Part shown: positions 1 to 6,147 of the stretch, piece by piece | Layout of the letters: the number at the start of each line of letters is the position of its first letter | How positions within the stretch are numbered: the stretch's first letter is position 1 | Source: Atribacterota bacterium | Lineage (GTDB): Bacteria > Atribacterota > Phoenicimicrobiia > Phoenicimicrobiales > Stramentimicrobiaceae | Direction: 5' to 3' | DNA: 9,755 nt | Assembly: GCA_028696495.1 (NCBI GenBank) | Contig: JAQVGY010000027.1 | Coordinates: forward strand, 1-9,755 | Program-made: the position numbers and the translations under genes | The notes under the pieces: model-generated | Told to the model about the DNA's origin: nothing | The model's input: the letters and a program-made list of their open reading frames with translations, nothing else | The model's database searches: none

Positions 1-2
1 TG

Positions 3-827
3 GAATTATTTGTAGAGGATATTCCCGAAGGGCAGATTGCTGACTATCTTTTTGCCAGTGCCAATTTCCCGCTCTTTCGCTCCGCGAAAATCGAAGACAA
101 GATATATTCAGATGGGGGGATTTATGATAACCTCCCCATCCGTATGCTCATTGACCGTGGCTATAAATCTCTCATTACAATACAGGTTGGGGGATGGGGA
201 AGAAAAAGAAAAGTTAATTTAGATAATCTACATGTTATTAATATTGAAGCACAGGAAAACCTGGGAGGTCCACTAAGTTTTAATACCAAAAGGGCAAGAT
301 ATAATTTAAAATTAGGTTATTTTGATGCATACCGGGTTTTAAAAAGTTTAAAGGGTCAACATTATTATATCAATCTCGAACATCAGGAAGATTATTATGT
401 GGACTATTTTAACCGTCTTAATCCTGACCAGGTAGTAAAAATTGCCAGAACTCTCGGTCTGAAAGGAGACATCCCTTATAAAAGACTCCTTTTTGAAAGG
501 ATTCTTCCCAGATTGGTGGAGATATTGAAATTACCAGAAGATTGTAGTTATAGCGATATTGCCGTAGCGCTGGTAGAAAAGATTGCCCTGGAAGTTGGGC
601 TGGATAGGTTCCATATTTACTCCTTTTCAGGGCTGATAGATTGTGTTACTACAGAATATGGTAATTGCAAAATAATAGAGAAAGAAAAAGAGCAAAGTAT
701 AATTTCTCATTTTGGATTTCTTTCCCTGTTTAGCGGGGATGATGTATTGAAAAAATTAGTACAGGACCTCTTAAATGAAGAAATAATTGATTACTGGAGA
801 GAAGATAAAAATCGCATTAAAGATTAA
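3..827 (+). CDS. Patatin-like phospholipase family protein, C-terminal part (5'-truncated)
   Basis: The reading frame is open from the first base of the window to the TAA at 825-827, giving 274 residues. Patatin-like proteins are serine acyl hydrolases with a Ser-Asp dyad acting on membrane lipids. The window starts downstream of the GxSxG nucleophile motif, but the second half of the dyad is visible: the sequence YSDGGIYDNLPI places the catalytic Asp at 111-113, followed by the usual G-x-x-D-N-x-P context. Just before it, ADYLFASANFPLF matches the family's 'ASxxxPxxF' segment. The roughly 150 residues after the patatin core (from about position 380) form a charged, probably helical extension with no motif I recognise. 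The ATG at 144 is internal, because the DGG motif lies upstream of it in the same frame. The substrate cannot be told from this fragment. The family call is firm. Confidence 0.88.
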   Translation, partial: ELFVEDIPEGQIADYLFASANFPLFRSAKIEDKIYSDGGIYDNLPIRMLIDRGYKSLITIQVGGWGRKRKVNLDNLHVINIEAQENLGGPLSFNTKRARYNLKLGYFDAYRVLKSLKGQHYYINLEHQEDYYVDYFNRLNPDQVVKIARTLGLKGDIPYKRLLFERILPRLVEILKLPEDCSYSDIAVALVEKIALEVGLDRFHIYSFSGLIDCVTTEYGNCKIIEKEKEQSIISHFGFLSLFSGDDVLKKLVQDLLNEEIIDYWREDKNRIKD

Positions 828-864
828 GAGGTTTTGTATAGGGAAAATTAACCTTCATAAAATC

Positions 865-892
865 TTGACAAGAATAATTTTTTTTGTAAAAT
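865..892 (+). promoter_or_regulatory. Putative sigma-70 promoter of the NEW3/ABC operon
   Basis: A perfect -35 box TTGACA (865-870) is followed by a 16-bp spacer and TAAAAT (887-892), five of six matches to TATAAT, with TG directly upstream. It lies in the gap after the patatin gene and would give a transcript starting near 899 with a leader of about 150 nt before the start codon at 1053. Confidence 0.7.
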
Positions 893-1037
893 TTTATAGT
901 GAAGGGGTAAAAAATTAAGAATTTAGTACACAACTGAGACAGATATAAAAAAAGACAGGACAATTTAATAGACTTTTTAAGAAAAGCCTTAATTTTTAAG
1001 ATGATGATAAAAAGTTACAAAAATGGTCAAATTAGAT

Positions 1038-1045
1038 GAGGAGGT
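1038..1045 (+). promoter_or_regulatory. Ribosome binding site that fixes the NEW3 gene start at 1053
   Basis: GAGGAGGT ends seven bases before the ATG at 1053. An in-frame ATG at 1023 has no Shine-Dalgarno sequence, and starting there would put ten charged residues in front of a normal signal peptide. The 1053 start is therefore preferred. Confidence 0.85.
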
Positions 1046-1052
1046 AAGAACT

Positions 1053-2315
1053 ATGTACCAAAAAATTAAAGGTTTTTTATTTTTCAACACAATCCTTTTT
1101 ATAATAATTGCACTACTTTCTTTTTCTTCTTTAGCACAATCAGAACAGAACGAAAAATCAGAAAGAGATTTTCTTATCTACAGCCAATTTTCTAACCTGG
1201 TATTAGAGGAAGGGCAGAGTGTTGACCTTGATATTAAACTAATCAATCAGGGTAAACAGCCGGAAGAAATCTTAGTTGACCTGATTGCTGCTCCTGAAGC
1301 AGAAGATTGGGAAGTTCTTTTGAGAAATGAGAGTTGGAAGGGCTTTGAGGTCAGACAGATCAATCTTCTTCCCGATGAGCCGGACAATAGCAGAACTCTA
1401 AATTTACATATTGAGGCACCAAAAGAGATAGGTGAAGAGCAGAAAGGTTATACCTTTACCATAAAAGCAGAGACCAAAGATGGCAAACTTATCCGTTCTC
1501 TGGACATTACAGTTGCTGCTATCAGCAAGATTGGAGAAGAGAAAGAAGAAGAGACTGATGAGATTATATTAAACACCAAGTATCCTGCAGTGGAAACTCC
1601 TTCCGGTAAGGCTATGAAATATGAGATTGAAGTTAAAAATCAGACAGATGAAGATCAGGTAATGGATTTTGCAGCCGAATTGCCTCAAGGCTGGAGAGCC
1701 TCAATCAGTCCAAGATACAGGGAAGATGAAACAATCTCAGCCATAAAAATTAACAAGTCAGGCACTGAAACCATCTTATTAGTTGTGACTCCACCCTTCA
1801 CCACAGAAAAGGATGAATATGAACTGAAATTTATTGCCAGAGCCGGAGAATTGGAAAAATCTTTGCCTCTCAAAGCAATTGTCACCGGTACCTATACAAT
1901 GAATGTGGGGACAGAGACGGGAAACTTAAAACTAAACACCATATCGGGTGAAGAAAAAGATTTCCTTTTCTACCTTTGGAATGAAGGGTCTGCCTCAATC
2001 GATAACATTGCTTTTTTCAGTACTGCTCCTCAGGGGTGGGAAGTAAAATTCAATCCCGATAAGATGGCTGAATTACCATCTATTGCTCAAACCCAGCAGC
2101 CAGAAAAGATTACCATGACTGTTAAAGTTCCCCAGAATACAGTACCCGGTGACTATATCGTTACCGTCAATGCCACCGGGACACAGGACCAGAAAAAGAT
2201 TGAATTTAGAACCACTGTTCAGGTACCTACCAAATGGGGCTGGGTAGGAGTATTAATAATAATAGCAATCCTGGCTATTTTGCTGGCTATTTTTCTGAAA
2301 TTGAGAAGAAGATAA
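1053..2315 (+). CDS. Exported, membrane-anchored NEW3-type beta-sandwich protein
   Basis: The protein has 420 residues. Residues 1-28 form a signal peptide: K4 and K6, then a hydrophobic core, then S-L-A before a likely cleavage after A28. Residues 29-390 are hydrophilic and beta-rich, and residues 397-415 form a C-terminal transmembrane helix followed by LKLRRR. The bulk should therefore face the outside with an in/stop-transfer tail. The exterior part looks like three related units of about 115-120 residues. Each has a 'bulky-x-W' core: APEAEDWEV around W86, LPQGWRAS around W214 and APQGWEVKF around W329. Units 2 and 3 also show the 'VKVPxNTxPGDYIVTVNATG' type of C-terminal strand pair. This matches the NEW3 domain (NPCBM-associated; COG1470-like), a fold used in extracellular or cell-wall-associated proteins. 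The gene is first in an operon with an ABC ATPase and permease, so it is probably the accessory or substrate-contact part of that transporter. No catalytic motif and no lipobox Cys are seen. The ligand is unknown. Confidence 0.82.
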   Translation: MYQKIKGFLFFNTILFIIIALLSFSSLAQSEQNEKSERDFLIYSQFSNLVLEEGQSVDLDIKLINQGKQPEEILVDLIAAPEAEDWEVLLRNESWKGFEVRQINLLPDEPDNSRTLNLHIEAPKEIGEEQKGYTFTIKAETKDGKLIRSLDITVAAISKIGEEKEEETDEIILNTKYPAVETPSGKAMKYEIEVKNQTDEDQVMDFAAELPQGWRASISPRYREDETISAIKINKSGTETILLVVTPPFTTEKDEYELKFIARAGELEKSLPLKAIVTGTYTMNVGTETGNLKLNTISGEEKDFLFYLWNEGSASIDNIAFFSTAPQGWEVKFNPDKMAELPSIAQTQQPEKITMTVKVPQNTVPGDYIVTVNATGTQDQKKIEFRTTVQVPTKWGWVGVLIIIAILAILLAIFLKLRRR

Positions 2316-2327
2316 GAGGAACGAAAG

Positions 2328-3185
2328 ATGAAACCGACTCAGACTGTATTGGAGACCAGAGATTTAACTAAGATTTACAATGGGACTCCAGTGGTTGATA
2401 AGTTAAATTTAACAATAGAAGAGGGAGAGATTTTTGGCTTTCTTGGTCCTAATGGTGCCGGTAAGACTACTGCTATTTTGATGATTCTGGGATTAACAGA
2501 ACCCAGCTCGGGGGAGGTAAGTGTTTTTGGATATAATTCAACAAGAGAACCTCTAAGAGTAAAGAGAATAACCAGTTATCTTCCGGAAAATGTAGGCTTT
2601 TATGAAGACTTAACTGCCTGGGAAAATTTATTCTACATTACCCGGCTAAACAATATTCCCGAAAAAGAAGCCAAAGTAGGAATAGAAGAGATATTATCAC
2701 TGGTGGGACTATCAAAGGTTAAAAATCTTGAAGTTGGAAAGTTTTCCAAAGGTATGAAACAGAGATTGGGGTTGGGTACTGTCTTTGTCAAAAAACCAAA
2801 ATTTGCTATACTGGATGAGCCTACCACCGGAATTGACCCACAGGGTGTAGAGGAGATATTAAATTTAATAATAAAGGCTAACCGGGAAGAGAATATTACC
2901 ATCTTTTTATGTTCACACCTTCTTTATCAGGTCCAGAAGATTTGTAGCAAAATAGGGATTTTTTCCAAAGGTAAGATGGTTGCTTTAGGTTCACTGGATG
3001 AGATAAGCAAAAAAATATTGACCGAAAAGAGTAATCGCTTAGAGATAAGTTTTGATAATACTCAGGATACTGCTCGATTGGTTGAAAGTATAAAAAAATT
3101 AGATGGAGTCCTAAGGGTAGAAAAGAGAGCAGAAGATATCTCACTGGAAAAGATTTACACTAAATATTTTCAGGAGGGTAGTTAA
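2328..3185 (+). CDS. ABC transporter ATP-binding protein
   Basis: This 285-residue cytoplasmic ATPase belongs to the CcmA/COG1131-type group that pairs with ABC-2 permeases. Walker A is GPNGAGKTT (40-48). The Q-loop position reads YLPEN (84-88), with Glu in place of Gln, a common variant in this group. The signature is FSKGMKQR (139-146) instead of LSGGQ, also common here. Walker B with the catalytic Glu is FAILDEPTTGIDP (159-171), and the switch His is in LCSHLL (195-200, H197). A C-terminal extension of about 55 residues (from 230) resembles the small regulatory tail seen in this subfamily. AGAGGA (2315-2320) precedes the ATG by seven bases. The gene starts 12 nt after the NEW3 gene and ends one base before the permease, so the three are probably translated from one transcript. 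The ATPase drives the permease encoded next; export is the usual direction for this group. The substrate is not evident. Confidence 0.95.
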   Translation: MKPTQTVLETRDLTKIYNGTPVVDKLNLTIEEGEIFGFLGPNGAGKTTAILMILGLTEPSSGEVSVFGYNSTREPLRVKRITSYLPENVGFYEDLTAWENLFYITRLNNIPEKEAKVGIEEILSLVGLSKVKNLEVGKFSKGMKQRLGLGTVFVKKPKFAILDEPTTGIDPQGVEEILNLIIKANREENITIFLCSHLLYQVQKICSKIGIFSKGKMVALGSLDEISKKILTEKSNRLEISFDNTQDTARLVESIKKLDGVLRVEKRAEDISLEKIYTKYFQEGS

Positions 3186-3186
3186 T

Positions 3187-4128
3187 ATGTCAGGATTAGG
3201 TGTTGTATATTGGAAAGAGCTGGCTGACTATTTAGGCAGCAGAAAATTTATTATACTCTTTTTAATCGTTGCCCTTACCGCAGGTACTATCATCTATGTT
3301 ATTAATCAGTCGGTTAGTAGTGATGTGAGCCAATTCAGCGGTGATTTCCTTTTTCTAAAATTATTTACTTTCTCTGCCGGTACAATCCCCTCTTTTATCT
3401 TTTTTGTGAGTTTTTTCGGACCCTTAATCGGAATTATTTTCGGTTTTGATGCTATAAATAGTGAACGTTCCGGTGGGACTATGAGTATGGTATTATCCCA
3501 GCCAATTTATAGAGATGCTCTCATTAATGGTAAGTTTCTGGCCGGAATAACCACTATAGCAGTGATGTTAATCAGTATTATTGTGATAATTAGTGGTCTG
3601 GAAATGGCAGTATTTGGAATTATTCCAACCATGCAAGAGTTGGCCCGTATAGGTATATTCTTTTTGGTAAGCATAGTCTACATTGGATTCTGGATGGGGC
3701 TGGGAATCCTTTTTTCTATCCTCTTTCGACAGACAGCAACCTCAGCCTTAATATCCATAATGGTCTGGATATTCTTTTCTTTCTTTATTCTCATGGTTGC
3801 CAATGTTATTGCCGACCAGGTTGCTCCTCTGGGAAATAATGCTACCCTGGAATTGATGGGCAGAAATGAAAATATCAGAAATATGATTTTACGGGTATCA
3901 CCACTAATACTATTTCAAGAATGCACCACTGCCATACTGAATCCTTCCATCAGGTTTTTTGGTATTTCCACTGCCTTAAAGAGTATGGAAGTAATACCCG
4001 GCCCACTGAGTATCGGACAGAGTGTCTTAGTGGTGTGGCCGCAATTTGTTATTCTGATTGCTTTGATTTTAGTGTGTTTTGCGGTCTCTTATGTAGTATT
4101 TATGCGTCAGGAGATTCGCTCCACCTAA
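3187..4128 (+). CDS. ABC-2-type transporter permease
   Basis: The protein has 313 residues and about six hydrophobic segments, near 20-40, 69-88, 116-137, 153-178, 184-206 and 280-305. This is the usual topology of an ABC-2-type membrane subunit. The cytoplasmic N-terminus carries 'YWKELADYLGSRKF', the amphipathic entry helix typical of these permeases. Between segments 2 and 3, 'NSERSGGTMSMVLSQPIYR' matches the conserved E-x(3)-GT-x(3)-LLSxPxxR coupling motif. The long region between segments 5 and 6 (about 207-279) is probably extracellular and could meet the NEW3 protein encoded upstream. AGGAGGG (3172-3178) lies inside the end of the ATPase gene, so translation is likely coupled. The gene is last in the operon and is followed by a terminator at 4206-4249. 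A homodimer, or pairing with a permease encoded elsewhere, is possible, since only one permease is present here. Confidence 0.92.
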   Translation: MSGLGVVYWKELADYLGSRKFIILFLIVALTAGTIIYVINQSVSSDVSQFSGDFLFLKLFTFSAGTIPSFIFFVSFFGPLIGIIFGFDAINSERSGGTMSMVLSQPIYRDALINGKFLAGITTIAVMLISIIVIISGLEMAVFGIIPTMQELARIGIFFLVSIVYIGFWMGLGILFSILFRQTATSALISIMVWIFFSFFILMVANVIADQVAPLGNNATLELMGRNENIRNMILRVSPLILFQECTTAILNPSIRFFGISTALKSMEVIPGPLSIGQSVLVVWPQFVILIALILVCFAVSYVVFMRQEIRST

Positions 4129-4205
4129 GACACTAAAGCAGAAGGTTATAAATTATAATAATAATAGAAATTACTGCTTTTGATTTGAACTCGATATTAA
4201 AAAAG

Positions 4206-4249
4206 AAAATAGTGGAGATGAAGTTTTAAAACTTCATCTCCACTATTTT
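4206..4249. terminator. Bidirectional intrinsic terminator (44-bp perfect palindrome)
   Basis: Two 22-base arms (4206-4227 and 4228-4249) are exact reverse complements, giving a stem of about 18 bp closed by a TTTTAAAA centre. The plus strand continues with T-rich sequence (CTATTTTTC) and the minus strand with TTTTCTTTTTT, so either transcript would end in a U-run. It sits between the converging permease and queH genes. The queH stop codon (4243-4245) lies within the right arm. Confidence 0.9.
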
Positions 4250-4890
4250 TCATCACTTAGTTTTTCCTGTTCTTTGGAAAAGATACATCCACAGTAGCTC
4301 TGGCGGTAGAGCTTATATTGATGTGATAACACAATAGAACGTTGAAAGCCGCTTTTCTTTTTAAAATCACTGAATAAATACTGAAGGTGGTAAAGAGAGG
4401 CAATATCATTACCAAGCCGGTTAATAAGCTTAGCATTTTTGTGTGGGCTTACTGTTAAAGTGGTAGTAAAATAGGGGAAACCCAATTGAGATGCTTTTTG
4501 AGCAGTCTTCTCCAGGCGTAACTCAAAACATTTTTGACAACGTCTTCCACCTTCTTTTTCCTGTTCCAGCCCCTTCACTCTTTGGAAAAATAAATCTGGT
4601 TCATAGGAGCCAATAATTAAATTAATTTCATTTCTTACCTTGATTTTTTCAGTAAGTGTAATTTGCTCCCCTAATCTTCTTTTATATTCCTCTTCCGGGT
4701 GAATATTGGGGTTATAGAAGAAGACAGTTATAGAAAAAAAAGGAGAGAGATATTCTATTACATAACTGCTGCAAGGGGCACAGCAACTGTGTAATAATAG
4801 TTCAGGTTTGTATTTATTATTCTTTATCTCATTAATTTTTGCATCAAGCCATCTTTGATAAGATATTATGGGTAAACTATCGTTTTTCAT
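4243..4890 (-). CDS. queH: Epoxyqueuosine reductase QueH
   Basis: This 215-residue protein belongs to the QueH (DUF208) family, which replaces the cobalamin-dependent QueG and reduces epoxyqueuosine to queuosine in the tRNA wobble position, the last step of queuosine synthesis. The family's metal-binding cysteines are all visible: LLLHSCCAPCSS (C36, C37, C40), GGRRCQKCFELRL (C118, C121) and YRQSYCGCIFS (C200, C202). Other family landmarks are YNPNIHPEEEY (59-69), the substrate-region motif FTTTLTVSPHKN (141-152) and DFKKKSGFQRS (175-185). Length and motif order are those of a complete enzyme. The start at 4890 is preceded by only a weak GGAA. The gene ends inside a terminator palindrome, with its stop codon in the stem. 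No other queuosine gene is in the window. Confidence 0.95.
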   Translation of the reverse strand: MKNDSLPIISYQRWLDAKINEIKNNKYKPELLLHSCCAPCSSYVIEYLSPFFSITVFFYNPNIHPEEEYKRRLGEQITLTEKIKVRNEINLIIGSYEPDLFFQRVKGLEQEKEGGRRCQKCFELRLEKTAQKASQLGFPYFTTTLTVSPHKNAKLINRLGNDIASLYHLQYLFSDFKKKSGFQRSIVLSHQYKLYRQSYCGCIFSKEQEKLSDEK

Positions 4891-4920
4891 ATTTCCAATA
4901 ATATCATACTGGATAGAGAA

Positions 4921-4950
4921 TTTATATTGATTTGAAAGTTAGCATTACAA
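4921..4950 (-). promoter_or_regulatory. Possible queH promoter
   Basis: On the minus strand, TTGTAA (4945-4950) is followed by an 18-bp spacer and TATAAA (4921-4926), about 30 bp before the queH start. The -35 is only a four-of-six match and the region is AT-rich, so this is a moderate guess. A near-perfect direct repeat overlaps it (see 4937-4966). Confidence 0.35.
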
Positions 4951-4966
4951 TTTTTAGTCAGCATTA
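4937..4966. repeat. 11-bp direct repeat upstream of queH
   Basis: AGTTAGCATTA (4937-4947) and AGTCAGCATTA (4956-4966) differ by one base and are 19 bp apart, so they fall nearly on the same DNA face. The first copy overlaps the candidate -35 box of queH. They could be an operator pair or chance; nothing else supports a regulator. Confidence 0.4.
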
Positions 4967-4968
4967 TT

Positions 4969-5015
4969 ATGGCTTCGTAGCTAAGCTATTATACCAGCCT
5001 TAGTTACGAAGCCAT
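4969..5015. terminator. Strong hairpin between the TPR gene and queH (terminator-like)
   Basis: Arms of 17 bases (4969-4985 and 4999-5015) pair with a single exception, which is a G-U pair in plus-strand RNA and a C-A mismatch in minus-strand RNA. The loop is 13 nt and can extend the stem further through GCT/AGC. A T-rich run (TTTCCTTTTCTTTTTTT) follows on the plus strand, while the minus strand continues only with AATAATGC. It probably ends TPR transcription, but the U-tract suits plus-strand RNA better. Confidence 0.6.
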
Positions 5016-5042
5016 TTCCTTTTCTTTTTTTAAACTATATTG

Positions 5043-5777
5043 TTAAGACCATTTTTCCAATAATTCTTTGGCTCTTTTACTGAAATAGGGGTGACCACTC
5101 TGTGAAGCCTGAGTTAACAGTTCAATAGCCTGCTCCTTTTTCTTACGGTCTTTTAACAGCTCGGCATAATAGACCAGACCCTGGGGATTGTCAGGAAAAT
5201 ACTGGTAATATTCTTCAAAATATCTTTCAGAAGTCTTTTCTTTCTGATAAGGCCAGGGTAACTGATGCCACATTCTTGCTAAGGAAAGAATCGGTGCCGC
5301 ATCATCATACATTTTGTCGATTTCATATGCTTTTTCAAAGGCTTTCTCAGTCTTATTCTTTAATCCCTCCTTTATTGCCTTTAAAATACTGACCCCATCA
5401 GAATAAGAGCCTGCATTCAATCCATAATAGAGATGTCCTTCTACTCTATCTGGTTCCATCTTCTTGGCAATATCAGCAAACTTCAATCCCTCTTTGGCAT
5501 AAACCTTGCAGATATTTTTCCAGTCTGATGCATCAGCCTGCATTGACAGGTCGGCATATTCTCTTAAAGCCCGAGCCATTTTCCAGTTGGCTTCATAACT
5601 GTCCGGATTTTCTTCCACCGCTTTTCGATAAAGAGGAAGAGACTCGATAACACTTTCTAAGTTGTCTTTCTGGTAAATAGCATCAGCTTGAGCAAGGAAA
5701 TCTGATGCCAGAGCTATACCGGTAATTGCCAGCAAAAGTACCGGGATACTCAGAAATAAAACAATGAATTTTCTCAT
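5043..5777 (-). CDS. Secreted TPR-like helical-repeat protein
   Basis: The protein has 244 residues. Residues 1-24 are a clear signal peptide (MRK, hydrophobic core, ALA before S25), with no lipobox Cys, so the mature protein should be soluble outside the cytoplasmic membrane. The rest is nearly all alpha-helical. Several helix pairs carry TPR-like spacing and the 'A-x(3)-P-x-x' closing pattern: LYRKAVEENPDSYEANWKMA (49-68), AKKMEPDRVEGHLYYGLN (104-121), AFEKAYEIDKMYDDAAPILS (146-165) and YFPDNPQGLVYYAELL (193-208). The segment YYGLNAGSYSDG and the layout recall TRAP-transporter T-component-like TPR proteins, but no TRAP genes are in the window and I do not assign that role. GGGAGGT (within 5781-5788) and an extended -10 promoter precede the start. 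The gene appears monocistronic, or is followed by queH past a hairpin. TPR proteins usually act as protein-binding scaffolds; the partner is unknown. Confidence 0.8.
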   Translation of the reverse strand: MRKFIVLFLSIPVLLLAITGIALASDFLAQADAIYQKDNLESVIESLPLYRKAVEENPDSYEANWKMARALREYADLSMQADASDWKNICKVYAKEGLKFADIAKKMEPDRVEGHLYYGLNAGSYSDGVSILKAIKEGLKNKTEKAFEKAYEIDKMYDDAAPILSLARMWHQLPWPYQKEKTSERYFEEYYQYFPDNPQGLVYYAELLKDRKKKEQAIELLTQASQSGHPYFSKRAKELLEKWS

Positions 5778-5835
5778 AAAACCTCCCTGTTTTAGGAAAT
5801 ATATTTACTATTAGTAGTAGCTATTAATACATAGT

Positions 5836-5863
5836 ATTATATCAAAATAATTGGAGCAGTCAA
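5836..5863 (-). promoter_or_regulatory. Strong extended -10 promoter of the TPR gene
   Basis: On the minus strand, TTGACT (5858-5863) is followed by a 16-bp spacer and a perfect TATAAT (5836-5841) preceded by TGA, an extended -10. The predicted start near 5828 gives a leader of about 50 nt ending in AGGGAGG just before the ATG at 5777. A short inverted repeat, TACTA-T-TAGTA (5806-5816), lies in the leader. Confidence 0.8.
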
Positions 5864-6134
5864 CTTTATTTTCCATAGAAAACTATAAACAATCAGGCCT
5901 CTAATTAAGCTAAATAATATATTCTAAAAATATATTTTTAAACATCATAATACCATCATTATTGATTTTTAAAAATATGAAAAATGGATATTGCTCTAAA
6001 AAATATCTTAGTCTTTAAATAGAACTGGAACAGAAAATGTGATAGACTAAAATATATTTATTTCTAAAAAAATAGAGCAATAATTTCCAAATATTTTAAT
6101 TTCCAATATTCAGAGATGTTGCCCAAAAAGAGTG
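5864..6134. other. AT-rich divergent intergenic region
   Basis: This stretch between the TPR promoter and the yjbQ ribosome binding site has no gene. It holds AT palindromes (TAAAAATATATTTTTA at 5925-5940 and ATTTTTAAAAAT at 5965-5976), a 10-bp inverted repeat (TATTGCTCTA at 5989-5998 and its complement at 6073-6082) and a direct repeat at 6081-6106. The yjbQ promoter must lie here, but I find no convincing -35/-10 pair on the plus strand. Confidence 0.6.
6081..6106. repeat. 10-bp direct repeat upstream of yjbQ
   Basis: TAATTTCCAA occurs exactly at 6081-6090 and 6097-6106, a 16-bp period, about 42 bp before the yjbQ start codon. It could be a regulator site. In such AT-rich DNA chance is a real alternative. 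Confidence 0.4.
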
Positions 6135-6147
6135 AAGGAGAAAATTT

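Noticed and set aside
37..222. Small plus-strand ORF of 61 codons
   Set aside because: It overlaps the patatin frame, which carries the catalytic DGG motif. The ORF has no ribosome binding site and no recognisable content.
1023..1052. Upstream in-frame ATG at 1023 as start of the NEW3 gene
   Set aside because: It has no ribosome binding site and would place a charged decapeptide before a normal signal peptide, while GAGGAGGT fits the ATG at 1053.
2821..2900. Non-canonical ABC signature (FSKGM) and Q-loop Glu as signs of a degenerate ATPase
   Set aside because: Both variants are common in this ATPase group, and Walker A, Walker B and the switch His are intact.
3921..4136. 71-codon ORF in another frame at the end of the permease gene
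   Set aside because: It lies inside a clear permease coding region and looks like an out-of-frame shadow.
4135..4180. AAAGCAG / CTGCTTT inverted repeat as a first terminator after the permease
   Set aside because: Only 7 bp of stem with a 32-nt loop; the perfect palindrome at 4206-4249 is a far better terminator.
5991..6053. Candidate yjbQ promoters (TTGCTC with TTTAAA; CTGGAA with TAAAAT)
   Set aside because: The -35 boxes match consensus at only about three of six positions, which is expected by chance in such AT-rich DNA.
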